Of a stretch of 64,000 nt of DNA, positions 21,759 through 30,232 are shown one piece after another (position 1 is the stretch's first letter; each line of letters begins with the position of its first letter). Origin of the DNA: Olsenella sp. KH3B4 (lineage in GTDB: Bacteria > Actinomycetota > Coriobacteriia > Coriobacteriales > Atopobiaceae). Position numbers and translations under genes: made by a program. The notes beneath the pieces were generated by a model. It made no database searches. It had not been told where the DNA came from and saw only the letters and a program-made list of their open reading frames with translations. The stretch covers positions 1-64,000 of the forward strand of contig FOHD01000007.1 in the NCBI GenBank assembly GCA_900111695.1. Direction: 5' to 3'.

Positions 21759-21785
21759 GTTCGTCTCGGCGAGAAGTACGATTCG

Positions 21786-21821
21786 ATGCCGACGGGGCAA
21801 CGTTGCCCCGTCGGCATTTTG
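21786..21821 (+). terminator. Rho-independent terminator of lemA
   Basis: A perfect palindrome with GCCGACGGGGCA arms (21786-21817) is followed by TTTT, 28 bp after the lemA stop. Confidence 0.8.
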
Positions 21822-21857
21822 CTGCGACGTCGCGAGCGCACGCACTGCCCTTTTCGG

Positions 21858-21898
21858 CGCCCCCGTCCCCGGGACCAGCGCCCCCGTCCCTGGGACCT
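21858..21898. repeat. Two tandem 20-bp GC-rich repeats
   Basis: GCGCCCCCGTCCCCGGGACC is followed directly by a copy with one difference. Each contains a small GTCCCxGGGAC palindrome. Confidence 0.55.
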
Positions 21899-21907
21899 AG
21901 CGGAGGA

Positions 21908-21975
21908 TATCGCTTTTTCTTAAAAGTCAGCCGCGTTTCCCCAGTTGGCAGAAATATTTTTAAGAAATAGCGATA
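21908..21975. repeat. Palindromic repeat family B, copy 2
   Basis: 68 bp, TATCGC...GCGATA ends, inner arms TTTCTTAAAA / TTTTTAAGAAA and a central GCGTTTCCCCAGT block shared with the copies at 6782 and 54576. Confidence 0.85.
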
Positions 21976-22171
21976 ATCTCCGTCGGTCTGCCGAGAAGGG
22001 TCACTGCCGCCAGATCCGCCAACCCCGCGCCCCTAACGTGGAGATTAACGAATCGTTACCCAAACGCGATGGGACCAGCAGCCCAGCGCCACAAGCCCTC
22101 GTGTACAATGGCCTGTGCGCATGGCCAAGCGTGCCACGCGCGGTCATCAAAGGTCAAAGAGAAAGGCTTCC

Positions 22172-22198
22172 ATGAAACCCCGACCTCACAGTCGATGA
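22172..22198 (+). CDS. Possible leader peptide of the magnesium transport operon
   Basis: Eight-codon frame MKPRPHSR with AAAGG 6 nt upstream of its ATG, located 105 nt before the PRC/MgtE_N/CBS protein. Two of the first five codons are for proline. In Salmonella, proline-containing leader ORFs control the Mg2+ transporter gene mgtA; a similar role here is inference. Nothing proves translation. Confidence 0.3.
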   Translation: MKPRPHSR

Positions 22199-22203
22199 CC
22201 CCT

Positions 22204-22287
22204 CCGGCGTGCTATTGGCAGCCCGCCGCATGGGGTGCCGTTCCACCAGATATGCCGTGTGCGTAGCCTTACCCGGGTGCACGCCGG
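22204..22287 (+). promoter_or_regulatory. Long-range stem in the leader of the Mg2+ operon
   Basis: CCGGCGTGC (22204-22212) is perfectly complementary to GCACGCCGG (22279-22287), whose end lies 5 nt before the AAGGAG ribosome binding site at 22293. Opening or closing this stem could affect translation. No known riboswitch class was recognised. Confidence 0.4.
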
Positions 22288-22303
22288 CAGAGAAGGAGCA
22301 CGC

Positions 22304-24157
22304 ATGATCTACCTCTCCCAACTCCTGGGAAACCCGGTTCTCGACCTCAACGGCGAGAAGATAGGCACCGTTTCTGACCTGGGCATCGCCACCGGCGAAG
22401 TCTTCCCCCGCGTGACCAGTCTCGCATTCATGGGCCCCGGCCACACGCCGTTCATGATCAGCTGGCGCAAGTATGTCGACACCTACGACGAGCACGAGGT
22501 CCATCTCAAGGTCGTCGCCACCGACATCCGCTTCTCCTACTTGCAGCCAAACGAGGTCCTTCTCGCACGCGACATCCTCAACAAGCAAATTGTTGATACT
22601 CGTGGCATGCGCGTGGTTCGCGTAAACGACCTCAAGCTTTCGGACACCAACTCTTCTCAGCTGCGTCTTCTGGGCGCCGAGGTGGGCATCCGCGGCATCC
22701 TGCGCTCGCTCTCCCCCGGCATCGAGCGCCTGGCGCTGCGCATCGCACACACCTTTGGCAAGCAGCTTCCCGAGAAGATCATCGCCTGGAGCTACATGGA
22801 CCTCGTGGAGCGCGACCTCTCCGACGTCAAGCTCTCGGTCTCGCACAAGACTCTCGACGACATGCACCCCGCCGACATCGCCGACATCATAGAGCGCCTG
22901 GACCCGCGCCTGCGCGGGCAGGTCTTTGCCCAGCTTGACGACGAGCAGCGCGCGGGCGCCATGGCCGAGCTGGATGACGACGCCATGGCCGCGCAAATCA
23001 TGGGCAGCATGGATGAGGCAGACGCGTCGCGAATCCTCTCCGAAATGGACCCTGACGACGCAGCCGAGCTTGTCTCGGAGCTTGATTACGACAAGGCCGA
23101 GAAGCTCCTCAAGCTCATGGGCGTCAACGAGCAGAAAGCCATTCGCCAGCTGCTGGGTTACCGCGAGGACACGGCGGGCCGCATCATGACCTCCGAGGTG
23201 GTCTCGCTTCCGGAGGACAAGACCGTGGCCGACGCCGTCGAGCGCCTGCGCGGGCTGGACGAGGACTTCGAGAGCGTGCGCTACGTCTATCTCACCGACG
23301 AGGACGAGAAGCTCTCCGGCGTGGTCACGCTAGGACGACTCATTGTGTCCGACCCCGACACCCGCCTCGATGACATTGCCACCAAGGAACTTAAGACCGC
23401 CAGTCCCGAGGATGACCAGGAGGACGTGGCGCAGGACATCGCAAAGTACAACCTGCTGGCCATGCCCGTCGTCTCGGACGAGGGCAAACTGCTGGGCATT
23501 GTCACCGTAGACGACGCCTTGGACGTCTTGGAGGAGGAGCACGCCGAGGACCTGCAGATTGCCGGCGGCGCCAGCTCCGACGCAGACGGCACCGAGCACG
23601 CCCACGACCTGGTGTGGCTGCTGCGCCGCAACGCCTGGTTCTTCTTCTGGATCATTGCCACGGCGGTTATCTCGCTTGCTTTCAAGTCTGATACCGGCAC
23701 CTTCACGGCGGCACTTCTCGCCTGCGCGGCCATGCCGCTCGCCCTTGTGGTTGCCGACGACTCCGTGAGCTACGTCACCAACTTCTTCCTCGAGAACGAC
23801 CCAGACGACGAGGACTCACCCTCCACGCTAGGTTTCACGCTTCGCAGCATTGGCACCGGCCTGGTCTTTGCCTTTATCTGCACGCTGCTGGTGCTCGCGT
23901 TTGTGAGCCTGGCGCTGCCCGGCGCCTCCGACGCCGCGCTGGCGCACGCGCTTCGCCTGGGCTTCACCGCTGCGGCCGTATCAGTGCTGGTCTCGTTCGC
24001 TCTTACGCCCATCTACCTGGTTATTCTCCGCAAGCGTGACGAGAAGAACCAGGAGACCTCGGGCTTTGCGCTCGCCATTATCTCAATGATCGTCGCCGCC
24101 GTGGTGTTTGCCATCGCCATCGCCGTGACCGGCACGACCGGAATCGTCCTGGGGTAG
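22304..24157 (+). CDS. PRC-barrel / MgtE_N / CBS membrane protein
   Basis: 617 residues from the ATG at 22304 (AAGGAG). A PRC-barrel domain (LGNPVLDLNGEKIGTVSDLG) is followed by a linker, a MgtE intracellular N-domain (~185-285, HPADIADIIERLDPR...), a CBS pair (~290-425) and, after ~440, about five membrane helices. The cytosolic part matches the Mg2+ gate of MgtE. The membrane part, however, lacks the MgtE signature with its GGN-type metal site, so an independent MgtE channel is doubtful. It lies 3 bp ahead of the Nramp-related transporter, suggesting it senses Mg2+ for, or works with, that protein. Confidence 0.85.
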   Translation: MIYLSQLLGNPVLDLNGEKIGTVSDLGIATGEVFPRVTSLAFMGPGHTPFMISWRKYVDTYDEHEVHLKVVATDIRFSYLQPNEVLLARDILNKQIVDTRGMRVVRVNDLKLSDTNSSQLRLLGAEVGIRGILRSLSPGIERLALRIAHTFGKQLPEKIIAWSYMDLVERDLSDVKLSVSHKTLDDMHPADIADIIERLDPRLRGQVFAQLDDEQRAGAMAELDDDAMAAQIMGSMDEADASRILSEMDPDDAAELVSELDYDKAEKLLKLMGVNEQKAIRQLLGYREDTAGRIMTSEVVSLPEDKTVADAVERLRGLDEDFESVRYVYLTDEDEKLSGVVTLGRLIVSDPDTRLDDIATKELKTASPEDDQEDVAQDIAKYNLLAMPVVSDEGKLLGIVTVDDALDVLEEEHAEDLQIAGGASSDADGTEHAHDLVWLLRRNAWFFFWIIATAVISLAFKSDTGTFTAALLACAAMPLALVVADDSVSYVTNFFLENDPDDEDSPSTLGFTLRSIGTGLVFAFICTLLVLAFVSLALPGASDAALAHALRLGFTAAAVSVLVSFALTPIYLVILRKRDEKNQETSGFALAIISMIVAAVVFAIAIAVTGTTGIVLG

Positions 24158-24160
24158 CCC

Positions 24161-25420
24161 ATGGCAGAGGCAAAGGACAGCGCGAAGAAGTCAACAAGAA
24201 AGGCCGGGCGCCTCGCAATTCTCGCCGCCATGGGACCGGGGCTTCTTACCGCCATGGCCGGCAACGACGCCGGCGGCATTGCCACGTACTCCTCGACGGG
24301 CGCAACGTACGGCTACGGCATGCTCTGGACCGTGCCGCTCATGTGCGTCCTGCTCATCGTGGCGCAGGAGACCGCCGCGCGCATGGGGTGCGCCACAGGC
24401 AAGGGCTTTGCGGCGCTCATCCGCGAGCAGTTTGGCGTGCGTGTCTCGGCGATCGCCATGCTCGCGCTTATCATCTCCAACTTCACGGTGACGCTCTCAG
24501 AGTTCGCGGGCATTGCCTCGGGCATGGAGCTCTTTGGCATTCCATTGCAGGTGAGCGTGCCCATCGCAGGCATCGCTACGTGGCTTCTCACGCAGAGTGG
24601 CTCATACCACCGCGTCGAGAAGATCCTTCTTGCGCTCTCCTGTGTGTTTCTCACCTACATCGTGAGCGGCATCATCTCCAACCCAGACTGGGGGCTTGCA
24701 CTCAAGGACACCGTGATTCCGCAGTTCTCGACCGACCCTGGCTACGTGTCGCTGCTGGTGGCCAATATTGGTACCACCATCTCGCCGTACATGCTCTTCA
24801 TGGTGAGCTCAAACGTAGTTGAGAAGAACCTCAAGGGCTCCGACATCCCCGGCCAGCGCGCCGACAACGTCTCGGGCGTGGTGGCTGCCGAGATCACCAC
24901 CTGGTTCATTGTCCTCACGACCGGCACCGTGCTCTATCCGGCGGGTGTGACCGTGAACAGCGCAGCAGACGCCGCGCAGGCGCTTGTGCCGCTTGCGGGG
25001 CAGTATGCCTCTGCGCTCTTTGCCGCCGGCCTTGCTGGGGCATCGTTCCTGGCGGCATGCGTATTGCCCGGCATCACGGCAAGCGCCGTTTGCGAGGCAT
25101 TTGGCTGGGAGCACGGCGTGGACCGCAGCTGGAACGAGGCGCCGGCATACCGCGTCATCATCACCGGCATCACGATCCTCTCCGCTGCGATTGTGCTCAT
25201 CCCCAACGTAGACCTCTTTGGCGTCATGATGTTGGCGCAGGTCATCAATGGTGTGCTGCTGCCGGTGCTTATGGTGTGCATGGTTCTGATTGCAAGCGAC
25301 AAGCACGTCATGGGTCAGTACGCAAACGGTCGCGTGTGGACGGGCCTCACGTGGTTCACCATCGTGGTGGTCATCATCCTCACGATTGTGATGTTCGTGC
25401 TGCAGGCGATGGGACTGTAG
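24161..25420 (+). CDS. Nramp-related magnesium transporter (NRMT-like)
   Basis: 419 residues, eleven or so membrane helices, SLC11/Nramp fold. The metal-site motif of TM1, DPGN in Mn2+/Fe2+ transporters, reads D36-A-G-G39 here; the TM6 motif with the metal-binding Met and His (MPH) reads S208-P-Y210. Loss of the Asn and Met ligands with the Asp kept is the hallmark of the Nramp-related Mg2+ transporters described from Eggerthella lenta. Mg2+ (or Mn2+) uptake is therefore more likely than Fe2+/H+ symport. It starts 3 bp after the MgtE_N/CBS gene, so the two are one operon. Confidence 0.88.
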   Translation: MAEAKDSAKKSTRKAGRLAILAAMGPGLLTAMAGNDAGGIATYSSTGATYGYGMLWTVPLMCVLLIVAQETAARMGCATGKGFAALIREQFGVRVSAIAMLALIISNFTVTLSEFAGIASGMELFGIPLQVSVPIAGIATWLLTQSGSYHRVEKILLALSCVFLTYIVSGIISNPDWGLALKDTVIPQFSTDPGYVSLLVANIGTTISPYMLFMVSSNVVEKNLKGSDIPGQRADNVSGVVAAEITTWFIVLTTGTVLYPAGVTVNSAADAAQALVPLAGQYASALFAAGLAGASFLAACVLPGITASAVCEAFGWEHGVDRSWNEAPAYRVIITGITILSAAIVLIPNVDLFGVMMLAQVINGVLLPVLMVCMVLIASDKHVMGQYANGRVWTGLTWFTIVVVIILTIVMFVLQAMGL

Positions 25421-25429
25421 GGGTCTTTT

Positions 25430-25590
25430 CAGCCTGTGGCGGCGGGGTGGTGCCGCAGCAGAGGTTTCGTACGGAGTTGCTGCCAAAGTGGGCCCTGTGG
25501 CGCCAAAACGGCGCCACAGCGGGGGTTTCTGCAGTCGTAGCTGCAATAAATCGCCCTCCGGCGCCAAGCGACACCGAAGGGCTCAAGGTC
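25430..25590. repeat. Hairpin repeat cluster, family C, between convergent genes
   Basis: It contains CGCCCTCCGGCG...CCGAAGGGC (25551-25581), a second stem CCCTGTGGCGCC...GGCGCCACAG (25494-25520), and TTTCGTACGGAGTTGCTGC near 25466, the reverse complement of the spacer in the array at 31668-31931. It probably also ends both convergent transcription units. Confidence 0.7.
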
Positions 25591-25611
25591 ACACGCGTTT
25601 CGCGGCAGCTG

Positions 25612-26571
25612 CTAGCGCTCGCCTGCGTCGTAGGGGACGCCGGCAGCTTTGGGCGGGTGGTTCTTGCCCGAGAAGAACACCAGCAGAATCATCGTGAGCA
25701 CATACGGCAGCATGAGGAAGAGGTCCGAGTAATTGCTCGAGAGCCCCATAGAGAGGCACAGCTGGTAGCCGCCGGAGCGCGCCAGGCCAAAGACGAGGCA
25801 CACCAACGCGGTCGACGGGATGTTCCAGTTGCCAAAGATCATCGCGGCGATGGCGAGGTAGCCAAAGCCCATGTAGATGCTGGGCGAGAAGTTCGCCGAA
25901 ATCGAGTACGCGTAGCAGATGCCGCCAATGCCGCAGAGCGCGCCAGAAATCACGACGGCAATGAATCGCGTCTTGTTGACGTCACCGCCGGTGGCATCCA
26001 CGGCCTGGGGGTTCTCGCCGCACGCGCGCAGGCGCATGCCAAAGCTTGTCTTGTACATGAGGTACCAGGCAGCAATGGCAACCACCGCAATGAACCACTC
26101 GTAGGGGTACATGTCGGTGAAGAACCAGCCCAGCACGGGAATCTGGCTCAGGACGGGCACGGTCACCTGGTCTGATACGCCAAGGACGAACTTGTTCGAG
26201 GCCGCCCCGGCAAGTGCCTGGTTGGCAACACTCGTGAAGAAGGTGGTGAGCGCCGCCGCCAGGATGTTCACCACCACGCCGCTGATTACCTGATTTGCAC
26301 GGAACCTCACGCAGAGAAACGCGTGCAGCAGGGAGTAGACGGCGCCGCCGATCATGGACGCCAGCATGGCGATCACGATGACCATCTGGTTGTCGCTGCC
26401 CATCTGCTGCATGAGAATGACGGCGACGAGAGACCCGACGAAGGCGCCAAAGCCCTGGAAGCCCTCGACGGCAAGGTTGGTGACGCCGCTCTTCTCGGAG
26501 TAGATGCCACCGATGGCCATGATGAAGAGCGGTGCCGCAAAGGCAAGCCCGTCAATGAACACGGTATCCAT
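25612..26571 (-). CDS. Nucleoside ABC transporter permease (second)
   Basis: 319 residues from the ATG at 26571 (GGAG upstream). Polytopic BPD_transp_2-type permease of the BMP/Nup family; typical segments are GIYSEKSGVTNLAVEGFQ near the N-terminus and TSFGMRLRACGENPQAVDATG around residue 190. It forms the heterodimeric channel with the preceding permease. The start lies 1 nt after the upstream stop, giving tight coupling. Last gene of the operon. Confidence 0.92.
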   Translation of the reverse strand: MDTVFIDGLAFAAPLFIMAIGGIYSEKSGVTNLAVEGFQGFGAFVGSLVAVILMQQMGSDNQMVIVIAMLASMIGGAVYSLLHAFLCVRFRANQVISGVVVNILAAALTTFFTSVANQALAGAASNKFVLGVSDQVTVPVLSQIPVLGWFFTDMYPYEWFIAVVAIAAWYLMYKTSFGMRLRACGENPQAVDATGGDVNKTRFIAVVISGALCGIGGICYAYSISANFSPSIYMGFGYLAIAAMIFGNWNIPSTALVCLVFGLARSGGYQLCLSMGLSSNYSDLFLMLPYVLTMILLVFFSGKNHPPKAAGVPYDAGER

Positions 26572-26572
26572 G

Positions 26573-27769
26573 CTACTTCTCCCCCTCTCCCGTCGTGGCT
26601 TCCGCAGCAGCCTCAGTCTTGGCCTTGGCCTCGAGCTTGGCGTCCTCCTCGCGCTGCAGCCTGCGGTGGGCAAGGTACTTGAAGTACCCGCCGCACGCGG
26701 AGAAGAGCAGCATGATGCCAACGATGAGCGACGCGATCTCCTTCTGGACGCCCAGCGTGGAGCTCATGAAGTTGCTGCCGTTCTGGAACACGGAAACCAG
26801 GATCGACGCGAAGACGCTTCCGATGGGGTTACCATTGCCGAGAAGCGCGACGGCGATGCAGTCGTAGCCCATCTGCGGAAGCGTCTTGGGCACGATGGTC
26901 GTGTAGTAGCCGCAGTAGTAGGCAACGCCGGCGAGGCCAGCGAGCGCGCCGGAGAGCGCCATGGCCTGGATGAGCCGCTTGCCCACGTTGATGCCGGCGT
27001 ACTTCGCGGCCTTGGGGTTCTGACCCACGGCCTTGAGCTCGAAGCCCACCACCGTGCGCTTGAAGAGCCAATCGAGGAAGAACGCAAGCGCCACCGCAAG
27101 GAACACGCCCAGCGGGATGGTGCAGTTGACCCCGCCGATCTGCACGTTGTAGATCATGAGGGCGGCGTCGGTCGAGCAGGGCAGCGAGGAACGCGTGAGA
27201 CCGTTCACGTAGTTGAGGTTGATGAGGAAGCCCACGACGTAGTTCAGGATGTAGTTGATCATGATCGTGGAGACGACCTCGTGCACGTTGAAGCGGTACT
27301 TGAGGAAGCCCACGAACGCGCCGAGGAGCGCGCCCACCACGACGCCAACCACAACAACCAGCGGCTTGGCGAGAACGGCGGGCAGGTCGCTGTAGCCGAT
27401 GAGCACCGTAGCCGTGAACGCGGAGGCCACCATCTGGCCGGAGATGCCGATGTTGAAGAGGCCGGCACGGAAGCCCACCACAAAGCCCAGCGATGCCAGC
27501 AGCATGGGGGCAAGGTAGCCCAGGAAGGTGAAGAAGTCCGACTGGATGCCCGCGCCGCCGCCGTAGCTGCCCTTGGGTGCCAGGCCCGAGCCCTGGAGGA
27601 AGCTGTAGAACCCCACGAACGGGTCCTTGCCAAGCACCACAAGGAGTATGCCTGAGACGAGAAGGGACAGCAGCACGCAGAACACGGGGACCGCGATGTG
27701 CGACCAGCGGCCGTCCAGCAGCCGCTGGAACCAGTCCGACCCTCCTCTTTTCTTCTCGGCGTCAGTCAT
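26573..27769 (-). CDS. Nucleoside ABC transporter permease (first)
   Basis: 398 residues, longer than its partner because of N-terminal and C-terminal charged extensions (the tail is Glu/Lys/Ala-rich). Membrane core with GFRAGLFNIGISGQM and FELKAVGQNPKAAKYAGI motifs of the BMP-family permeases. The ATG at 27769 overlaps the ATPase gene by 8 nt. Confidence 0.92.
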   Translation of the reverse strand: MTDAEKKRGGSDWFQRLLDGRWSHIAVPVFCVLLSLLVSGILLVVLGKDPFVGFYSFLQGSGLAPKGSYGGGAGIQSDFFTFLGYLAPMLLASLGFVVGFRAGLFNIGISGQMVASAFTATVLIGYSDLPAVLAKPLVVVVGVVVGALLGAFVGFLKYRFNVHEVVSTIMINYILNYVVGFLINLNYVNGLTRSSLPCSTDAALMIYNVQIGGVNCTIPLGVFLAVALAFFLDWLFKRTVVGFELKAVGQNPKAAKYAGINVGKRLIQAMALSGALAGLAGVAYYCGYYTTIVPKTLPQMGYDCIAVALLGNGNPIGSVFASILVSVFQNGSNFMSSTLGVQKEIASLIVGIMLLFSACGGYFKYLAHRRLQREEDAKLEAKAKTEAAAEATTGEGEK

Positions 27770-29300
27770 TGTCCGCCACCCCCATCATGTACCTGCCCAC
27801 TTCCTGCGAGGTCATGGTGCTCGCCGGGGCCGTCTTGAGAAGCTTGCCGTTGTAGATCACACCGATGGTATCGGCCAGCTGCATGACCTCGTCGAGCTCG
27901 AGCGAGATAAGCAGGACGGCGGCCCCGCGGTCGCGCTCGGCGATGATCTGCTCGTGGATGTGCTCGATTGCGCCCATGTCCATGCCGCGGGTGGGCTGCA
28001 CGAAGATGAGGAGCCGCGCGTGCTGCTCGATCTCGCGCGCGACGATGGCCTTCTGCTGGTTTCCACCGCTCATCGAGCGTGTGACGGTGCGCCCGCCCTG
28101 GCCGGAGCGAATGTCGTAGCGCTCGATAAGGTCGTCGGCGAACTCGCCGATCTTGCCGTGGTCGATCACGCCGCGCTTGGAGAAGGGCTCCTTGTAGTAG
28201 CGGCGCAGAGCGAGGTTCTCGTCTAGCGGCAGGTTCATGAACACGCCCATGCCCTGGCGGTCCTCGGGAATGTAGGCGATGCCGTCCTCTACACGGTTGC
28301 GGACGGTCTCGCCCGTGATGTCCTTGCCCTCTAGCGTGATGGTGCCCTTGTAGGCGTCCTGCATGCCAGCGATGGTGTTGGCAAGCTCGCCCTGGCCGTT
28401 ACCGGCAACGCCTGCGACGGCGAAGATCTCGCCCTCATGGATGGTGAGCGAGACGTTCTGCACCACCTCGAACTTGTCGGCGTTTCTCACCGTGAGGTGG
28501 TCGACCTTGAGGACCTCCTTGCCAAAGTGCGGCTCGCCCTTGGTGGTCTCGAGCTTAACCTCGCGGCCGACCATGAGGTTGGCCATGTGCTGCACGGAGG
28601 TGCCAGCAACGTCGAGGACGTCCACCAGCTTGCCGCGGCAGAGGATGGCACAGCGGTCGGCGACCTTCTTGATCTCCTCGATCTTGTGGGTGATGAGGAT
28701 GATGGTCTTGCCCTGGTCGCGCAGGCCGCGGATGATGTCGAGAAGGAACTCGATCTCCTTTGGCGTGAGGACGGCGGTCGGCTCGTCGAAGATGAGAATC
28801 TCGGCGTTGCGGTAGAGCATCTTGAGGATCTCGACGCGCTGGCGCTGGGAGACGGCAAGGTCGCCCACCATGTCGGTGGGGTTCACCGCAAGCCCGTACT
28901 GCTCCGAGATCTCCTTGACGCGCCTGTTTGCCTCCTTGATGTCCACGCAGGGCAGAAAGCCCGCCAGACGCTTCTTGGGCTCGACGCCCATCACGATGTT
29001 CTCGGCGACGGTGAAGTTGTCGACCAGCTTGAAGTGCTGGTGCACCATGCCAATGCCCGCGGCCACGGCGTCATCGGACGAATCGAACTTCACCTCCTGG
29101 CCGCGGAGGACAATCTTTCCTGCGTCGGGCTGGTACATGCCAAAGAGCACGCTCATGAGCGTCGACTTGCCCGCGCCGTTCTCGCCGAGAAGGGCAAATA
29201 CCTCGCCCTTCTTGACGCGCAGCGTGACATCGTCGTTTGCCACGATGCCCGGGAAGCGCTTCGTGATGTGACGCATGTCGATGATGTAATCGTCTTGCAT
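27762..29300 (-). CDS. Nucleoside ABC transporter ATP-binding protein
   Basis: 512 residues from the ATG at 29300 (GGAGG). Two nucleotide-binding domains fused in tandem. The first has Walker A GENGAGKST and Walker B ILIFDEPTAVL; the second has a degenerate Walker A (GVAGNGQGEL) but a good signature MSGGNQQK, as usual in carbohydrate/nucleoside uptake ATPases. It powers the two downstream permeases. It follows deoD by 46 bp. Confidence 0.95.
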   Translation of the reverse strand: MQDDYIIDMRHITKRFPGIVANDDVTLRVKKGEVFALLGENGAGKSTLMSVLFGMYQPDAGKIVLRGQEVKFDSSDDAVAAGIGMVHQHFKLVDNFTVAENIVMGVEPKKRLAGFLPCVDIKEANRRVKEISEQYGLAVNPTDMVGDLAVSQRQRVEILKMLYRNAEILIFDEPTAVLTPKEIEFLLDIIRGLRDQGKTIILITHKIEEIKKVADRCAILCRGKLVDVLDVAGTSVQHMANLMVGREVKLETTKGEPHFGKEVLKVDHLTVRNADKFEVVQNVSLTIHEGEIFAVAGVAGNGQGELANTIAGMQDAYKGTITLEGKDITGETVRNRVEDGIAYIPEDRQGMGVFMNLPLDENLALRRYYKEPFSKRGVIDHGKIGEFADDLIERYDIRSGQGGRTVTRSMSGGNQQKAIVAREIEQHARLLIFVQPTRGMDMGAIEHIHEQIIAERDRGAAVLLISLELDEVMQLADTIGVIYNGKLLKTAPASTMTSQEVGRYMMGVADND

Positions 29301-29346
29301 GGCTTCCTCCCGTGCCTCTCGCTGGGACGCGCTTGCGAGCGGCAAC

Positions 29347-30087
29347 CTACTCGCCCGCAACGGTCCAGGCGGTCTCCAGGCCAAGGCACATCATGGTGTC
29401 GAAGGAGTTCTGGCGCTCCTCGGCCGTCATGGCCTCGTGCGAGATGAGGCTGTCCGAGGCCGTGAACATGGCGAGCGCCTTCTTGTGGCAGCCCTGCGCC
29501 GTCCAGTAGAGGCCGGCGGACTCCATCTCGACCGCGAGCATGCCCAGATCGGTGAGGCGCTGGGGCAAATCGGCGTTGGCCTTGGGGTAGTAGAACTGGT
29601 CAGACGAGTAGACCTGGCCAACGTGCGGGTGCACGCCGAGCTTCTCGGCAGCGTCCATACATGCCTTGAGCAGCTCGTAGTTGGCAACCGGCGCAAAGGT
29701 TCCGGGCAGGCCGTAGATGTCGCCGTAGGAGGAGTTCGAGGAGGAGCCCATGGCAACCACGACGTCACCGAGATGCACGTCGGGCTGGAGCGATCCGGTA
29801 GAGCCGATGCGGATGATGGCGTCGACGTCGAACTGCTCGTAGAGCTCGGTGGAGTAGATGCCAACGGAGGGGATGCCCATGCCGTGGCCCATCACCGAGA
29901 CCTCGCGGCCCTTGTAGATGCCCGTGAATCCGAGCATGTTGCGCACGTTGTTGAAGCACACCGGATTCTCGAGGTACTTCTCGGCAATGCGCTTTGCACG
30001 AAGCGGGTCGCCCGGCATAAGGACGACCTTGGCAATCGAGGTTCCCTCGTTGAGCGAGATGCTTGCCGAGATGGACTCCTTGGCCAT
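29347..30087 (-). CDS. deoD: Purine nucleoside phosphorylase DeoD
   Basis: 246 residues from the ATG at 30087. It cleaves purine (deoxy)nucleosides with phosphate to base and (deoxy)ribose 1-phosphate. The hexameric high-molecular-mass type is shown by MPGDPLRAKRIAEKYL, MGHGMGIPSVGIYSTEL, VEMESAGLY and SDSLISHE. Its place between the nucleoside-binding lipoprotein and the ABC genes says that imported nucleosides are cleaved at once for salvage. Confidence 0.96.
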   Translation of the reverse strand: MAKESISASISLNEGTSIAKVVLMPGDPLRAKRIAEKYLENPVCFNNVRNMLGFTGIYKGREVSVMGHGMGIPSVGIYSTELYEQFDVDAIIRIGSTGSLQPDVHLGDVVVAMGSSSNSSYGDIYGLPGTFAPVANYELLKACMDAAEKLGVHPHVGQVYSSDQFYYPKANADLPQRLTDLGMLAVEMESAGLYWTAQGCHKKALAMFTASDSLISHEAMTAEERQNSFDTMMCLGLETAWTVAGE

Positions 30088-30166
30088 GTTCACACACCTT
30101 TCCCGGCGGTTCTTCCGCCTTCCCGTGAGCCTAGGCAGGCGAGAAGCCCGCCCGCCGGAAACCAAA

Positions 30167-30197
30167 GGGGCCGCGACGCCTTGTGGCGCCGGGCCCC
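30167..30197 (-). other. Hairpin between the BMP lipoprotein gene and deoD
   Basis: GGGGCC...GGCCCC stem of about 31 nt in the 145-bp gap. It may act as an attenuator or protect the upstream mRNA so that the binding protein is made in excess. Confidence 0.5.
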
Positions 30198-30232
30198 AGG
30201 AAGCACGCGATCGGCGCGCCCCGACGCGCCGC

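Noticed and set aside
22100..22303. M-box or Mn2+ (yybP-ykoY) riboswitch before the Mg2+ operon
   Set aside because: The conserved cores of these classes are not present; only the short ORF and a stem were retained.
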